DNA of 64,000 bases from Achromobacter agilis (GTDB lineage Bacteria; Pseudomonadota; Gammaproteobacteria; Burkholderiales; Burkholderiaceae_B): NCBI RefSeq assembly GCF_900496965.1, contig NZ_UFQB01000026.1, forward strand, positions 31,347 through 95,346, read 5' to 3'. The position numbers were made by a program, and so were the translations under genes. Of this stretch, positions 8,053 to 16,980 are shown in pieces. The notes below the pieces were generated by a model. The model was given only the letters and a program-made list of their open reading frames with translations, made no database searches and was not told the DNA's origin. The first letter of the stretch is position 1; each line of letters opens with the position of its first letter.

Positions 8053-9369
8053 ATGCAGATCCTACGAACCATGGCCGCGGCCGGCCTCGCGCTGGCCACG
8101 CTCAGCGCCTGCGGCGAAATGGCCAGGCTGCCCGTCGAGGCGGGCATGGGGCCCGCGCCCCAGATCCCGGCCCCCAACCCCACCATGATCCCCACCGTCA
8201 ACACCGCCAAGGCGGTCGGCTGGCCCGCGGGCGCGCACCCGCTGCCCGCAGGCGGCCTGGCGGTGACTGCCTTTGCCAGCGGCCTGGACCATCCGCGCTG
8301 GCTGTACGTGCTGCCCAACGGCGACGTGCTGGTGGCCGAAACGAACGCGCCGCCCAAGCCGGAATCGGCCTCGGGCGGGCTGAAGGCGTGGGTCGCCGGA
8401 CTTGCCATGAAGCGGGCCGGCGCCAGGACCGTCAGCGCAAACCGCATCACCCTGCTGCGCGACGCCGATCACGACGGCATCGCGGAAACGCGCCACGTGC
8501 TGCTGGAGGGCCTGAATTCGCCATTCGGCATGGCGCTCATCGGCAACCGCCTATATGTGGCCAATGCGGATGCGGTGATGCGCTTTCCGTATGAAACCGG
8601 ACAGACCAAAATCGACTCGCCCGGCGAAAAGATCGCCGACCTGCCCGCCGGCATCAACCACCACTGGACCAAGAACCTGATCGCCAGCCCGGACGGCAGC
8701 AAGCTGTATGCGTCCGTGGGATCCAACAGCAACGTGGCCGAGAAAGGCATGGACATCGAGGAAGGCCGGGCCGCCATCTGGGAAATCGACGTGGCCAGCG
8801 GCGCCAAGCGGCTCTATGCCACGGGCCTGCGCAACCCCGTGGGCATGGCCTGGGCGCCCGACGGCAAGACGCTGTGGACGTCTGTAAACGAGCGCGATGA
8901 ATTGGGCAGCGACCTGGTGCCCGACTACATGACCTCGGTGCGCGACGGCGGCTTCTATGGCTGGCCCTACAGTTATTTCGGCCAGCACGTCGACACCCGC
9001 GTCACGCCGCAGCGCCCCGACCTGGTGGCGCGCGCCATCGTGCCCGACTACGCGCTGGGGCCGCACACCGCCTCGCTGGGCCTGGCCTGGTCCGGCGGCG
9101 CGAAACTGCCCGAGCCCTTCGTGGACGGCATGTTCGTGGGCCAGCACGGCTCCTGGAACCGCGATCCGCGCAGCGGCTACAAGGTCATCTTCGTGCCCTT
9201 CCGCAAGAACGCGCCCGACGGCGAGGCGCGCGATGTGCTGACGGGCTTCCTGAACGAAAGCGGCCAAGCCCAGGGCCGGCCGGTCGGCGTGGCCATCGAC
9301 CGCCAGGGCGGCCTGCTGGTGGCCGACGACGTGGGCAACGTGATCTGGCGCGTGAGCGCCGCGCCCTAG
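8053..9369 (+). CDS. PQQ-type sugar (sorbosone/aldose) dehydrogenase lipoprotein
   Basis: A 438-residue protein with a lipoprotein signal (lipobox LATLSAC, Cys20) and a six-bladed beta-propeller of the soluble glucose/L-sorbosone dehydrogenase family. Diagnostic stretches are [66 protein letters not shown] and [19 protein letters not shown]. Family members oxidise aldoses with PQQ bound in the propeller funnel. No PQQ synthesis genes lie in this window, and the natural substrate is unknown. It is a single gene, not closely linked to its neighbours. Confidence 0.85.
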   Translation: MQILRTMAAAGLALATLSACGEMARLPVEAGMGPAPQIPAPNPTMIPTVNTAKAVGWPAGAHPLPAGGLAVTAFASGLDHPRWLYVLPNGDVLVAETNAPPKPESASGGLKAWVAGLAMKRAGARTVSANRITLLRDADHDGIAETRHVLLEGLNSPFGMALIGNRLYVANADAVMRFPYETGQTKIDSPGEKIADLPAGINHHWTKNLIASPDGSKLYASVGSNSNVAEKGMDIEEGRAAIWEIDVASGAKRLYATGLRNPVGMAWAPDGKTLWTSVNERDELGSDLVPDYMTSVRDGGFYGWPYSYFGQHVDTRVTPQRPDLVARAIVPDYALGPHTASLGLAWSGGAKLPEPFVDGMFVGQHGSWNRDPRSGYKVIFVPFRKNAPDGEARDVLTGFLNESGQAQGRPVGVAIDRQGGLLVADDVGNVIWRVSAAP

Positions 9370-9473
9370 CCCGGACGTTTCCCGGAAGCCCTGCCCCCGG
9401 CTCGGGAACCGCCGCCCCGCGCCGGATGCACCCCTACAATGACCGGTCCCGAGCATTCGACACAGGAGCGAGC

Positions 9474-10178
9474 ATGAGCATGGAAAAAGTGGCGATCGTC
9501 ACCGCCGGCGGCAGCGGCATGGGCGCGGCGGCGGCGCGCAAGCTGGCGGCCGACGGCTTCCGCGTGGCCATACTGTCTTCCTCCGGCAAGGGCGAGGCCC
9601 TGGCGCAGGAGCTGGGCGGGTTGGGCGTCACGGGCTCGAACCGATCGCCCGAGGACCTGTCCCGGCAGGTGGACGCCACCCTGCAGAAATGGGGCCGCGT
9701 CGACGCCGTGGTCAATAGCGCCGGCCACGGCCCCAAGGGCCCGCTACTCGAAATCAGCGACGACGATTGGCACCTGGGCATGGAGTTCTACCTGCTGAAC
9801 GTCGTGCGCATTGCGCGCCTGGTCGCGCCGGTCATGAAGCGGCAGAAGCACGGCGCCATCGTCAATATTTCCACCTACGCGACATTCGAGCCCGAAGCGC
9901 TGTTCCCCACCTCGGGCGTGTTCCGCGCCGGGCTTGCCGCCTTCACGAAAGTCTTTGCCGACGAGTACGCCGAACACAATGTGCGGATCAACAATGTGCT
10001 GCCGGGCTTCATTGACAGCCTGCCCGAAAAGGAAGACCGTCGCGTCCGGATCCCGATGGGCCGCTACGGCACGGCCGAGGAAGTCGCGGACCTGATCGCC
10101 TTCCTGGCGTCCGACGCCTCGTCCTACATCACCGGCCAGAACATCCGCATCGACGGCGGCATCACGCGCTCGGTCTGA
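9474..10178 (+). CDS. Short-chain dehydrogenase/reductase family protein with altered active site
   Basis: A 234-residue SDR fold protein. The NAD(P)-binding TAGGSGMG (residues 10-17), an NSAG variant of NNAG at 81-84, the VNIST strand with Ser133, and the C-terminal ASSYITGQNIRIDGG motif are intact. The canonical YxxxK catalytic pair is not: aligning AGLAAFTK places Ser147 and Arg151 where Tyr and Lys belong. ATG at 9474 is chosen because CAGGAG precedes it by about six bases; an upstream ATG at 9426 lacks one. It may be a non-classical SDR or have lost oxidoreductase activity. Substrate unknown. Confidence 0.85.
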   Translation: MSMEKVAIVTAGGSGMGAAAARKLAADGFRVAILSSSGKGEALAQELGGLGVTGSNRSPEDLSRQVDATLQKWGRVDAVVNSAGHGPKGPLLEISDDDWHLGMEFYLLNVVRIARLVAPVMKRQKHGAIVNISTYATFEPEALFPTSGVFRAGLAAFTKVFADEYAEHNVRINNVLPGFIDSLPEKEDRRVRIPMGRYGTAEEVADLIAFLASDASSYITGQNIRIDGGITRSV

Positions 10179-10214
10179 CCCTCACGCTTTTGGACTAGTC
10201 CCTCATCCGAATGA

Positions 10215-10247
10215 CGGTATTGAAGCCCGCCCGAGGCTTCAGTACCG
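10215..10247. other. Hairpin between SDR gene and DUF1800 gene
   Basis: CGGTATTGAAGCC (10215-10227) and GGCTTCAGTACCG (10235-10247) pair over 13 bases with one G-U wobble around a 7-base loop. A short T run (10252-10255) follows four bases later. It could terminate the SDR transcript or act as a structured leader for the next gene, which starts 32 bases downstream. Confidence 0.5.
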
Positions 10248-10278
10248 TAGGTTTTCGCATTCGACGAGGTGCCTGCGC

Positions 10279-11847
10279 ATGTCCGCTACGCCGTCAGCGG
10301 CTGCGCCGCAGTCCGCCACCCCTTCTTCCCTCCGCCGTCCCACGCCGGGCCAGGCCTCGCGCTTCCTGGCGCAGGCGACCTTCGGACCTACGCCGGCCGA
10401 CATCGACGCCGTGGTGCGCGACGGATACGCGGCATGGCTGGACGCGCAGCTGGCGCTTGCCCCATCGCAAACGCATTTCGACTGGTTGCTCCAGCAAGGA
10501 AAGAACACCGAGGAGTTCAAGGGCAACGGCATCAACGCGCCGCTGGAATCGACGCTATGGCGCAAGTTCATCAGCGCCCCGGACCAAGTGCGCACGCGGG
10601 TGGCTTTCTCGCTGTCCGAGATCTTCGTGGTGGGCGTGTCCTCCATCACGGCGTCGTGGCCGCTTTTCGGCGCGGCGGGGTTCATGGACCTGCTGGCCGA
10701 GCACGCCCTGGGCAGGTACGAGGAATTGCTGGCGGCGGTGAGCCAGAACCTGTCGATGGGCTGCATGCTGACCTATCGCGGCAACCGCAAGGAAGACCCA
10801 AAGACAGGCCGCCATCCCGACGAAAACTATGCCCGCGAAATCATGCAGCTGTTCAGCATCGGCCTGCTGGAGCTGGAGCCCGACGGCTCGGTCAGAATGA
10901 TCAACGGCGCGCCCGTGGAGACCTATTCCAACGCGGACGTGCAGGGGCTGGCCAAGGTGTTCACCGGCTGGGACATCAACGGCCCGGAAACGGATGTGGA
11001 GTTCCATCGCCGGCCGATGGCGCTGAACAATGCGCTGCACTCAATGGCCGAGAAGCGTTTCCTGGGCGCCGTCATTCCTCCGGGCACCGATGGCCATCTG
11101 TCTCTCAAGCGCGCCGTGGAAGTCATCAGTGCCCATCCCAACGTAGGACCCTTCATCGGCACGCAGCTGATACAGCGGCTGGTCACCAGCAACCCCAGCC
11201 GCGCCTATGTCGGGCGCGTGTCCGCGGTATTCGACGACGACGGCGCGGGCGCTCGCGGCAACCTGAAGGCCGTGGTGCGCGCCATCCTGCTGGATCCCGA
11301 GGCTCGCCATCCGGATCCGGCCGCGCCGGACTGGGGCAAGGTGCGCGAGCCCATCCTGCGCTTTTCGGGATGGGCCCGGGCCTTCGAAGCCCGGTCCACC
11401 AACGGCGCCTGGGCCATGCCCGACACCACCGACAACACGATACGGCTGGCCCAGAGCCCGATGCGCTCGGCCAGCGTCTTCAACTTCTTCCGCCCGCGCT
11501 ACGTGCCGCCGGTGACGGAGCTGGCGCGCCGGCGCCTGGTGGCGCCCGAACTGCAGATCACCGACGAAACCAGCGTCGCCGGCTACCTGAACTTCCTGGC
11601 GATCTACGTCGACCGCGGTTGGGAAGACCTGCAGACGCCCTACACCGCCGAGATCGCGCTGGCGAGCGACCCCGCCGCGCTGGTGGCGCGGGTGGCGCTG
11701 CTGCTGGCGGGCGACGCATTCTCGGATCAGACCGCCGCCGCGATCGCCCAGGCAGTGTCCTCGATCCCGCCAGAACGCCCCCGCGACCGGGTGCGCGCCG
11801 CAATCACGCTGGTGGCCGCCAGCCCTGAATACCTGGTGCAGAAATGA
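10279..11847 (+). CDS. DUF1800 family protein
   Basis: A 522-residue DUF1800 protein. The typical N-terminal block RFLAQATFGPTPADIDAVVRDG, the central ENYAREIMQLFSIGLLEL and the C-terminal SPMRSASVFNFFRPRYVPP with ASPEYLVQK are all clear. It carries no obvious signal peptide, unlike many relatives. The stop overlaps the ATG of the DUF1501 gene by four bases, so the pair is translationally coupled. DUF1800 and DUF1501 genes are widely found together in bacteria, but their joint function is not established. A GAGG ribosome site lies about ten bases before the ATG. Confidence 0.9.
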   Translation: MSATPSAAAPQSATPSSLRRPTPGQASRFLAQATFGPTPADIDAVVRDGYAAWLDAQLALAPSQTHFDWLLQQGKNTEEFKGNGINAPLESTLWRKFISAPDQVRTRVAFSLSEIFVVGVSSITASWPLFGAAGFMDLLAEHALGRYEELLAAVSQNLSMGCMLTYRGNRKEDPKTGRHPDENYAREIMQLFSIGLLELEPDGSVRMINGAPVETYSNADVQGLAKVFTGWDINGPETDVEFHRRPMALNNALHSMAEKRFLGAVIPPGTDGHLSLKRAVEVISAHPNVGPFIGTQLIQRLVTSNPSRAYVGRVSAVFDDDGAGARGNLKAVVRAILLDPEARHPDPAAPDWGKVREPILRFSGWARAFEARSTNGAWAMPDTTDNTIRLAQSPMRSASVFNFFRPRYVPPVTELARRRLVAPELQITDETSVAGYLNFLAIYVDRGWEDLQTPYTAEIALASDPAALVARVALLLAGDAFSDQTAAAIAQAVSSIPPERPRDRVRAAITLVAASPEYLVQK

Positions 11848-13235
11848 ACCGCGGCCCGACGATGAAAGGCTCCTCCCGTCGCGAATTCCTGCTGCGCGCG
11901 TGCGCGCTGGGCGCGAGCCACGCGGCTGCGCCGATGGCGCTGAACCTGGCGGCGCTGGGCGCCGCGGCGGCGCAGTCCGCGCCCGGCGACTACAAGGCGC
12001 TGGTGTGCGTGTTCCTGTATGGCGGCAACGATCCCTACAACTCCGTGGTTCCGTATGACGCGGCGGCATACCGGGCCTACGCCCAGGCGCGCGGCGACAT
12101 CGCGCTTGCGCGCGATGCCTTGCAGGCAACGGCGCTGCGCGGCAAGGAGGCCGCGCCGGGCGGAGCCCAATTCGCGCTGGCGCCCTCTCTGGCACCGCTC
12201 AAGCCCCTGTATGAAGCCGGCGACATGGCGGTGCTGCTGAATATCGGCCCGCTGGTCGTGCCGACGACGAAGGCCCAATACATCGGCGCGCGCGTGCCCC
12301 TGCCGCCCAAGCTGTTCTCGCACAACGACCAGCAGTCGTATTGGCAGGCGCTGGCGCCGGAGGGGGCGTCTTCCGGCTGGGCAGGCAGGCTGACGGACCT
12401 GTTCGCCAGCGCCAACGCGCAGCGCACATTCACGGGTATCACGGCAGGCGGCAGCACCGTGCTGCTCGCCGGCCGCCGGGTCGCGGGCTACCGCGTCGGC
12501 ATCCATGGGTCGACTCGCATGGAACTGCTGACGCGCGATATGTATGGCTCCAGCGACTGCACCGCGCTGCTGCGCAAGCTGATCACCCAGCCGCGCGAGC
12601 ACCTGATGGAGCGCGAGCTGTCGCGCATCGCCGCGCAGTCCATCGACGCCGACACGAAGCTGCGCGCGGCCCTGGCCGATGTGGCGGTGCCGGGGGATTT
12701 TTCATCGCCCCTGGCCCAGCAGCTGAAGATCGTCGCCCGCATCATCGGCGCCCGCCAGGCGCTCGGAGCGCGGCGCCAGGTGTTCTTCGTGTCGCAGAAC
12801 GGCTACGACAACCACGCCGGCCTGAATGACACCCACCCGGCCCTGCTGCGCGAACTCGGCCAGTCGCTGGCCGCCTTCCAGCATGCGCTGTCCGCGATGG
12901 GCGTGGCGGATCAGGTCACGACATTCACCGCGTCGGAATTCGGCCGCACGCTGGGATCGAATGGGAACGGGTCCGACCATGGTTGGGGTTCGCATCATTT
13001 TGTGCTGGGCGGCGCGGTCAAGGGGGGCCGCTATTACGGCCAGCACCCCGAGATCGCCCGGGACGGCCCCGGCTTCGTCGACAACGGACGCCTGCTGCCC
13101 ACGCTTGCCGTGGACCAGCTCGGCGCGGCGCTGGGCGGCTGGTTCGGCGCCGGCCAGGACGAACTGCGGCTGGTGTTCCCGAACCTGCGCCACTTCGATG
13201 CCGCCGCGCTGGATACGCTGGCCGTTTCTGCCTAG
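11844..13235 (+). CDS. DUF1501 family protein, Tat-exported
   Basis: A 463-residue DUF1501 protein with a twin-arginine signal (SSRREFLLRACALGAS, Arg12-Arg13) and an alkaline-phosphatase-like fold inferred from family. Landmarks include LVCVFLYGGNDPYNSVVP, LFSHNDQQSYWQ, VSQNGYDNHAGLNDTHPALL, TASEFGRTLGSNGNGSDHGWG and VLGGAVKGGRYYG. The His/Asp-rich motifs fit a metal site. The DUF1800 partner overlaps its start. Its stop (TAG, 13233-13235) shares a CTAG palindrome with the stop of the convergent Bug receptor gene. Confidence 0.9.
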   Translation: MNRGPTMKGSSRREFLLRACALGASHAAAPMALNLAALGAAAAQSAPGDYKALVCVFLYGGNDPYNSVVPYDAAAYRAYAQARGDIALARDALQATALRGKEAAPGGAQFALAPSLAPLKPLYEAGDMAVLLNIGPLVVPTTKAQYIGARVPLPPKLFSHNDQQSYWQALAPEGASSGWAGRLTDLFASANAQRTFTGITAGGSTVLLAGRRVAGYRVGIHGSTRMELLTRDMYGSSDCTALLRKLITQPREHLMERELSRIAAQSIDADTKLRAALADVAVPGDFSSPLAQQLKIVARIIGARQALGARRQVFFVSQNGYDNHAGLNDTHPALLRELGQSLAAFQHALSAMGVADQVTTFTASEFGRTLGSNGNGSDHGWGSHHFVLGGAVKGGRYYGQHPEIARDGPGFVDNGRLLPTLAVDQLGAALGGWFGAGQDELRLVFPNLRHFDAAALDTLAVSA

Positions 13236-14200
13236 AGCGCCGCGTGGATCGAGGACGCCAGGCGTTTCCACTTGACCGCTTCTTCGCGCACGAACGCCGC
13301 CAACTCGCCCGGCGTACTGGTGCGCACTTCGGCGCCCTGTTCGTCGATCTTGCCGGCTACGGCCGGATCATTCAAGGCGCCGTTGAGCGCCGCGTTGAGC
13401 TTGTCCACCACATCGGACGCGGCGTTAGCCGGCGCGAACACTGCATACCACTGCGCCACCTCCACTCCCTGCACGCCCAGTTCGGCCAGCGTGGGCGTAT
13501 CGGGCAGAATGCCGGCGCGCCGGGAGCCGGCCACGCCCAGCGCGCGGATCTTGCCCGACTTCAGGTGAGGATAGGCGCTGAACAGGCTGGGGAACATGAC
13601 TTGCGTCACACCAGCCAGCGTATCTGTCATGGCGGGCGCCGACCCCTTGTAGGGAATTTCCAGCATGGCAGCGCCCGTGGCCCGGTTGAACAGCTCTCCG
13701 GCCACCGCTGGCGCCGTTCCCGGTCCCGCCGACGCGTAGCTCAGCCCGTCGGGATGAGTCTTGCCGTACTCGAGCAGACCCGCAACATCGTGGACCCCGA
13801 TAGTGCTAGACACGACCATCAGTGTGGGAGAGTCTGCGACCATGCCGATCGCAGTGAAGTCGCGCACGGGGTCATAGTTGAGTTTCTGCAGCGCCGGATT
13901 GATGCCATGCGTGCCGATGTAGCCCAGCATCAGCGTGTAGCCGTCGGCCGGCTGGCGCGCGACGTAATCCGCCGCGATGGCGCCCTGCGCGCCAGGCTTG
14001 TTGACCACGATGACGGCCTGGCCAAGCAATTCGCCCATCTTCTGCCCGATCACGCGGGCCAGTGTGTCATTGCCGCCGCCAGCAGCAGTGGGCACGACCA
14101 TGGTGATAGCGCGCTCGGGGAACTGCGCATGGGCGGTCTGGCTGCCCAGGGCGAAGCACAGCGCGGCGGCGCTGAAAATGCTACGGGTGGGAAATGCCAT
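13232..14200 (-). CDS. Bug-family tripartite tricarboxylate transporter receptor (first)
   Basis: A 322-residue periplasmic solute-binding protein with a Sec signal (about residues 1-25, ending in AHA). Bug hallmarks are FPERAITMVVPTAAGGGNDTLARVIG, VVNKPGAQGAIAADYVARQPADGYTLMLG, YDPVRDFTAIGMVADSPTLMVV and LGVAGSRRAGILPDTPTLAELGV. Such proteins bind carboxylates or similar small molecules. The TctA/TctB membrane parts are absent nearby, as is common for the many orphan Bug proteins of Bordetella. It lies 108 bases downstream of the prpF-like gene on the same strand, which suggests a shared substrate. GGAGAC precedes the ATG. Confidence 0.9.
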   Translation of the reverse strand: MAFPTRSIFSAAALCFALGSQTAHAQFPERAITMVVPTAAGGGNDTLARVIGQKMGELLGQAVIVVNKPGAQGAIAADYVARQPADGYTLMLGYIGTHGINPALQKLNYDPVRDFTAIGMVADSPTLMVVSSTIGVHDVAGLLEYGKTHPDGLSYASAGPGTAPAVAGELFNRATGAAMLEIPYKGSAPAMTDTLAGVTQVMFPSLFSAYPHLKSGKIRALGVAGSRRAGILPDTPTLAELGVQGVEVAQWYAVFAPANAASDVVDKLNAALNGALNDPAVAGKIDEQGAEVRTSTPGELAAFVREEAVKWKRLASSIHAAL

Positions 14201-14308
14201 GTCTAGTCTCCTTATGTGGATGCGGGCGGTCTCTGCGGACCGCTGCCTGCCATACCGTTACGCCGGACATCGCGGAATGCGAGCCTGACGTCTGTCTGAT
14301 TCGAATAC

Positions 14309-15433
14309 CTAAGCAACCGCCGCGACCGGCTCCCGCTGCGCAAGCGCATAGCGTTCCGGCACATACAGCAGGCCCTTCATAATCTTGCGCGCGGTGCGCA
14401 CCAGGCCGGCGGCCTGCACCTCGCCACTGTCCGGATTCAGCTTTACGTGGATCTCCATGGCGCCCGAGGGGTGCTCGATACGCACGCCGCGATGGCCCGG
14501 CTGCGGAGCCGGACCGCCACAGTCGTGCGCCACCGTGCCCGGCATGAGGAAAGCCCCCGCCACACCCACCGCGCCGGTCGCGGCATGGGCGCGATGGCAG
14601 GAATGTGGCGTGAAGTAGCGCGATCGCAGCGACAGACCGGACGGATCCGCACCCGGCGCCAACAGCGCCGGTTTGGGAATGACGCTGTCCGAGACGTCGC
14701 CCAGCCCCATGCGCGCGCCGGCTACGCGGCGGATACGCTCCAGACAAGCCAGCAGCGCAACGTCGGCGTCCAGCTCGGCTGGCGATTCATCTCCGCGCAG
14801 CCCAAAATCCGCCGCGCGCAGCAACACCATCGGCATGGCGGCATCGATCAGCGTGGCGGCCATGCCGTCCACGGTCTCCTGGCGCCTGCCAGTGGGGAAC
14901 AAGCTGCCGGTGACGGCTCCCCACGCGTCCAGGAAGTTCAGTCGCACTGGCGCGGCAGTGCCGGGCACGCCATCAATGCGCGCGTCGCCTTCGTAGGTCA
15001 GGCGGCCTCCCGGCGTCTGCACCACGGCTTCAATCACGGCGCCGGTGTTGACGTTGTGCACCCTCACGGAAGTCTCACCGTTCTTCGCTTGCACCAGGCC
15101 TTCATCTATGGCGAAGGGCGCGGCGCCAGAAAGCATGTTGCCGCAGTTCGGCCGGGTGTCGACGCAGGCGCGCTCCACCGACACCTGGGCGAACAGGTAA
15201 TCGATGTCGCAATCCGGCCGGGTCGAGCGCGACACGATCGCGACTTTGCTGGTCAGCGAGTTGCCCCCTCCCAGTCCGTCGACCTGCAACGCATGGGGCG
15301 ACCCCATGACCGTCAGCAACAACCGGTCACGCTCCGCGGGATCGGAGGGCAGCCAGTCGCCCAGGAAGAAGGGGCCGCGCGAGGTGCCACCGCGCATCAG
15401 TACGCAAGGGATGATCTTTTCCATGCGGTGCAT
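14309..15433 (-). CDS. PrpF/4-oxalomesaconate tautomerase family isomerase
   Basis: A 374-residue protein with the two-lobed diaminopimelate-epimerase-like fold of the PrpF family. Recognisable motifs are CVLMRGGTSRGPFFL at the N terminus, DGLGGGNSLTSKVAIV, and TRPNCGNMLSGAAPFAI around the catalytic cysteine. The C-lobe has TPHSCHRAHAATGAVGVAGA. Relatives isomerise 4-oxalomesaconate (gallate and protocatechuate 4,5-cleavage pathway) or 2-methylaconitate. No other gene of either pathway is nearby, so the substrate is open. A second in-frame ATG at 15424 (MEKIIP) may be the true start. Divergent from a LysR gene 52 bases away. Confidence 0.85.
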   Translation of the reverse strand: MHRMEKIIPCVLMRGGTSRGPFFLGDWLPSDPAERDRLLLTVMGSPHALQVDGLGGGNSLTSKVAIVSRSTRPDCDIDYLFAQVSVERACVDTRPNCGNMLSGAAPFAIDEGLVQAKNGETSVRVHNVNTGAVIEAVVQTPGGRLTYEGDARIDGVPGTAAPVRLNFLDAWGAVTGSLFPTGRRQETVDGMAATLIDAAMPMVLLRAADFGLRGDESPAELDADVALLACLERIRRVAGARMGLGDVSDSVIPKPALLAPGADPSGLSLRSRYFTPHSCHRAHAATGAVGVAGAFLMPGTVAHDCGGPAPQPGHRGVRIEHPSGAMEIHVKLNPDSGEVQAAGLVRTARKIMKGLLYVPERYALAQREPVAAVA

Positions 15434-15485
15434 TCTGCGACGGAGCGGCTACTATTTGAATTGCAACTTACGGATGAATTAATGC

Positions 15486-16412
15486 ATGGCACGCATCAAT
15501 TTTGATTTACAGGAATTACAGGCCTTCGTGGCGGTGGCCGAACGGGCCAGCTTCCGCGCCGCGGCCGAAGATCTCAACCTGTCGCAGCCCGCGCTCAGCC
15601 GCCGCATCGACAAGCTTGAGGACTTGCTGGGCGCGCGCCTGCTGGAACGCACCACCCGCCGCGTGTCGCTGACGCATGTGGGCCGCATCTTCCTGGAACG
15701 CGCTCGCGGCGCTATCGACGAACTGGAGCGCGCGGTGCTCAGCATCGGCGATCTGGCGGCGCAGCGCGGCGGCCTGGTAACCGTGGCCTGCGTGCCGTCC
15801 GTGGCCTATTACTTCCTGCCGGCCATCGTCTACGACTATGCCGAGCGCTTTCCCAGGATCCGGGTCCGCATCATCGATGAAACCGCGCACACCGTACTGA
15901 ACAGCGTGGTGACGGGCCGGGCAGACTTCGGCATCAGCTTTTTCGGAACCCAGGAACCGGACGTGGACTTCAAGGCCGTGCTGCGCGAGGACTTCGTGCT
16001 GGCCGTGCGCCGCGACCACCCGTTGGCCGGCCGGCGCAGCGTTTCCTGGGAAGAGCTGTCGCAGGAACGCTTCATGACCGTGGCCAAGGAAAGCGGCAAT
16101 CGCCTGCTGATCGACGACGCCCTGGCCAAGAGCGGCAAGCGCACCGTCAGCGCCTTCGAGGTCAGCCACGTCATGACCCTGCTGGGCCTGGTCGAGGCCG
16201 GCCTGGGCGTCGCCGCGGTGCCGCAGCTGGCCATGCCTCCCGCCGGCCACGCCACTCTGGTCGGCGTCAAACTCGAACACCCGCGCGTCACCCGCAGCCT
16301 CGGTCTGATCTCTCGCCGCGGCCGCCCCCTGGCGCCAGCGGCCCAACAGCTCTATAACCTGATCCACCAAGCCGGCAAAAACGCCAAGCGTGGACCCTCA
16401 AAGCAATCTTGA
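15486..16412 (+). CDS. LysR-family regulator divergent from the prpF-like gene
   Basis: A 308-residue LysR protein. The helix-turn-helix (about 6-65) reads LQAFVAVAERASFRAAAEDL then SQPALSRRIDKLEDLLGARL, followed by a full effector domain. Its ATG is 52 bases from the start of the prpF-like gene, so both promoters and operators must overlap in a short AT-rich gap (15434-15485). It most likely controls the isomerase and the Bug receptor behind it. Its C-terminal tail is rich in lysine and ends 9 bases before the acetyltransferase start. Confidence 0.9.
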   Translation: MARINFDLQELQAFVAVAERASFRAAAEDLNLSQPALSRRIDKLEDLLGARLLERTTRRVSLTHVGRIFLERARGAIDELERAVLSIGDLAAQRGGLVTVACVPSVAYYFLPAIVYDYAERFPRIRVRIIDETAHTVLNSVVTGRADFGISFFGTQEPDVDFKAVLREDFVLAVRRDHPLAGRRSVSWEELSQERFMTVAKESGNRLLIDDALAKSGKRTVSAFEVSHVMTLLGLVEAGLGVAAVPQLAMPPAGHATLVGVKLEHPRVTRSLGLISRRGRPLAPAAQQLYNLIHQAGKNAKRGPSKQS

Positions 16413-16421
16413 AACCGCAGC

Positions 16422-16883
16422 ATGAACCTCCAGTCCCTGGCATTACAGCCCGCCACCGAAGACGACCTGCCATTCCTCCTGTCGCTGCGCAAGGCGACCA
16501 TGACCGAGCATCTCGTGCGCGCCGGAGGGCCGCAAGACGACGCGCACCATATGGCGCGCATCCGCCACCGCTTCGAGAGCGCCCAGATCGTCCAACTGCA
16601 CGGACGCCCTGCGGGCCTGTTCAAGACGCTACGCGAACCGTCGGGCTGGCGCGTGGTGCAGATCCAGATCGACCCCGCCTTCCAGGGCCAGGGACTGGGC
16701 CGGCATCTGCTTTCCGGCCTGCTGCGGCAGGCGGACCAAGCAGGCGCCCCCGTCACCCTGTCGGTCCTGAAGGGCAATCCCGCCCGCCGGCTCTACGAGT
16801 CACTGGGCTTCGCCGCCATGGAGGAAACCGAACTGGAAATAGAAATGCGCTACGAACCCGGGCAGCCCTCGCCGGCCGCGTGA
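16422..16883 (+). CDS. GNAT-family N-acetyltransferase
   Basis: A 153-residue single-domain acetyltransferase. The acetyl-CoA-binding motif A is visible as VVQIQIDPAFQGQGLGRHLLSGLL (Q/R-x-x-G-x-G/A loop as QGQGLG), with the downstream NPARRLYESLGFAAMEETE block typical of GNAT proteins. The substrate is not identifiable. It starts nine bases after the LysR stop on the same strand, so it may be read through from that transcript, but no functional link is evident. Confidence 0.88.
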   Translation: MNLQSLALQPATEDDLPFLLSLRKATMTEHLVRAGGPQDDAHHMARIRHRFESAQIVQLHGRPAGLFKTLREPSGWRVVQIQIDPAFQGQGLGRHLLSGLLRQADQAGAPVTLSVLKGNPARRLYESLGFAAMEETELEIEMRYEPGQPSPAA

Positions 16884-16909
16884 TTCCTGCAAATTCTTTT
16901 GGTCCGCCC

Positions 16910-16937
16910 GGAATAACCCAGCAGCGGCCGGCGTCTG
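16910..16937 (+). promoter_or_regulatory. Probable ECF-sigma promoter of the COG4315-sigma-anti-sigma operon
   Basis: GGAATAA (16910-16916) and CGTCTG (16932-16937) are separated by 15 bases. This is the classical -35/-10 form read by many ECF sigma factors (GGAAT and CGTC). It lies 43 bases before the first gene of an operon that itself encodes an ECF sigma factor, so autoregulation is the simplest reading. Inferred from motif match and position. Confidence 0.6.
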
Positions 16938-16980
16938 TAGAGGGCAGTCCCCCAAACTTTCCCTATCCGCGAGGCACACC

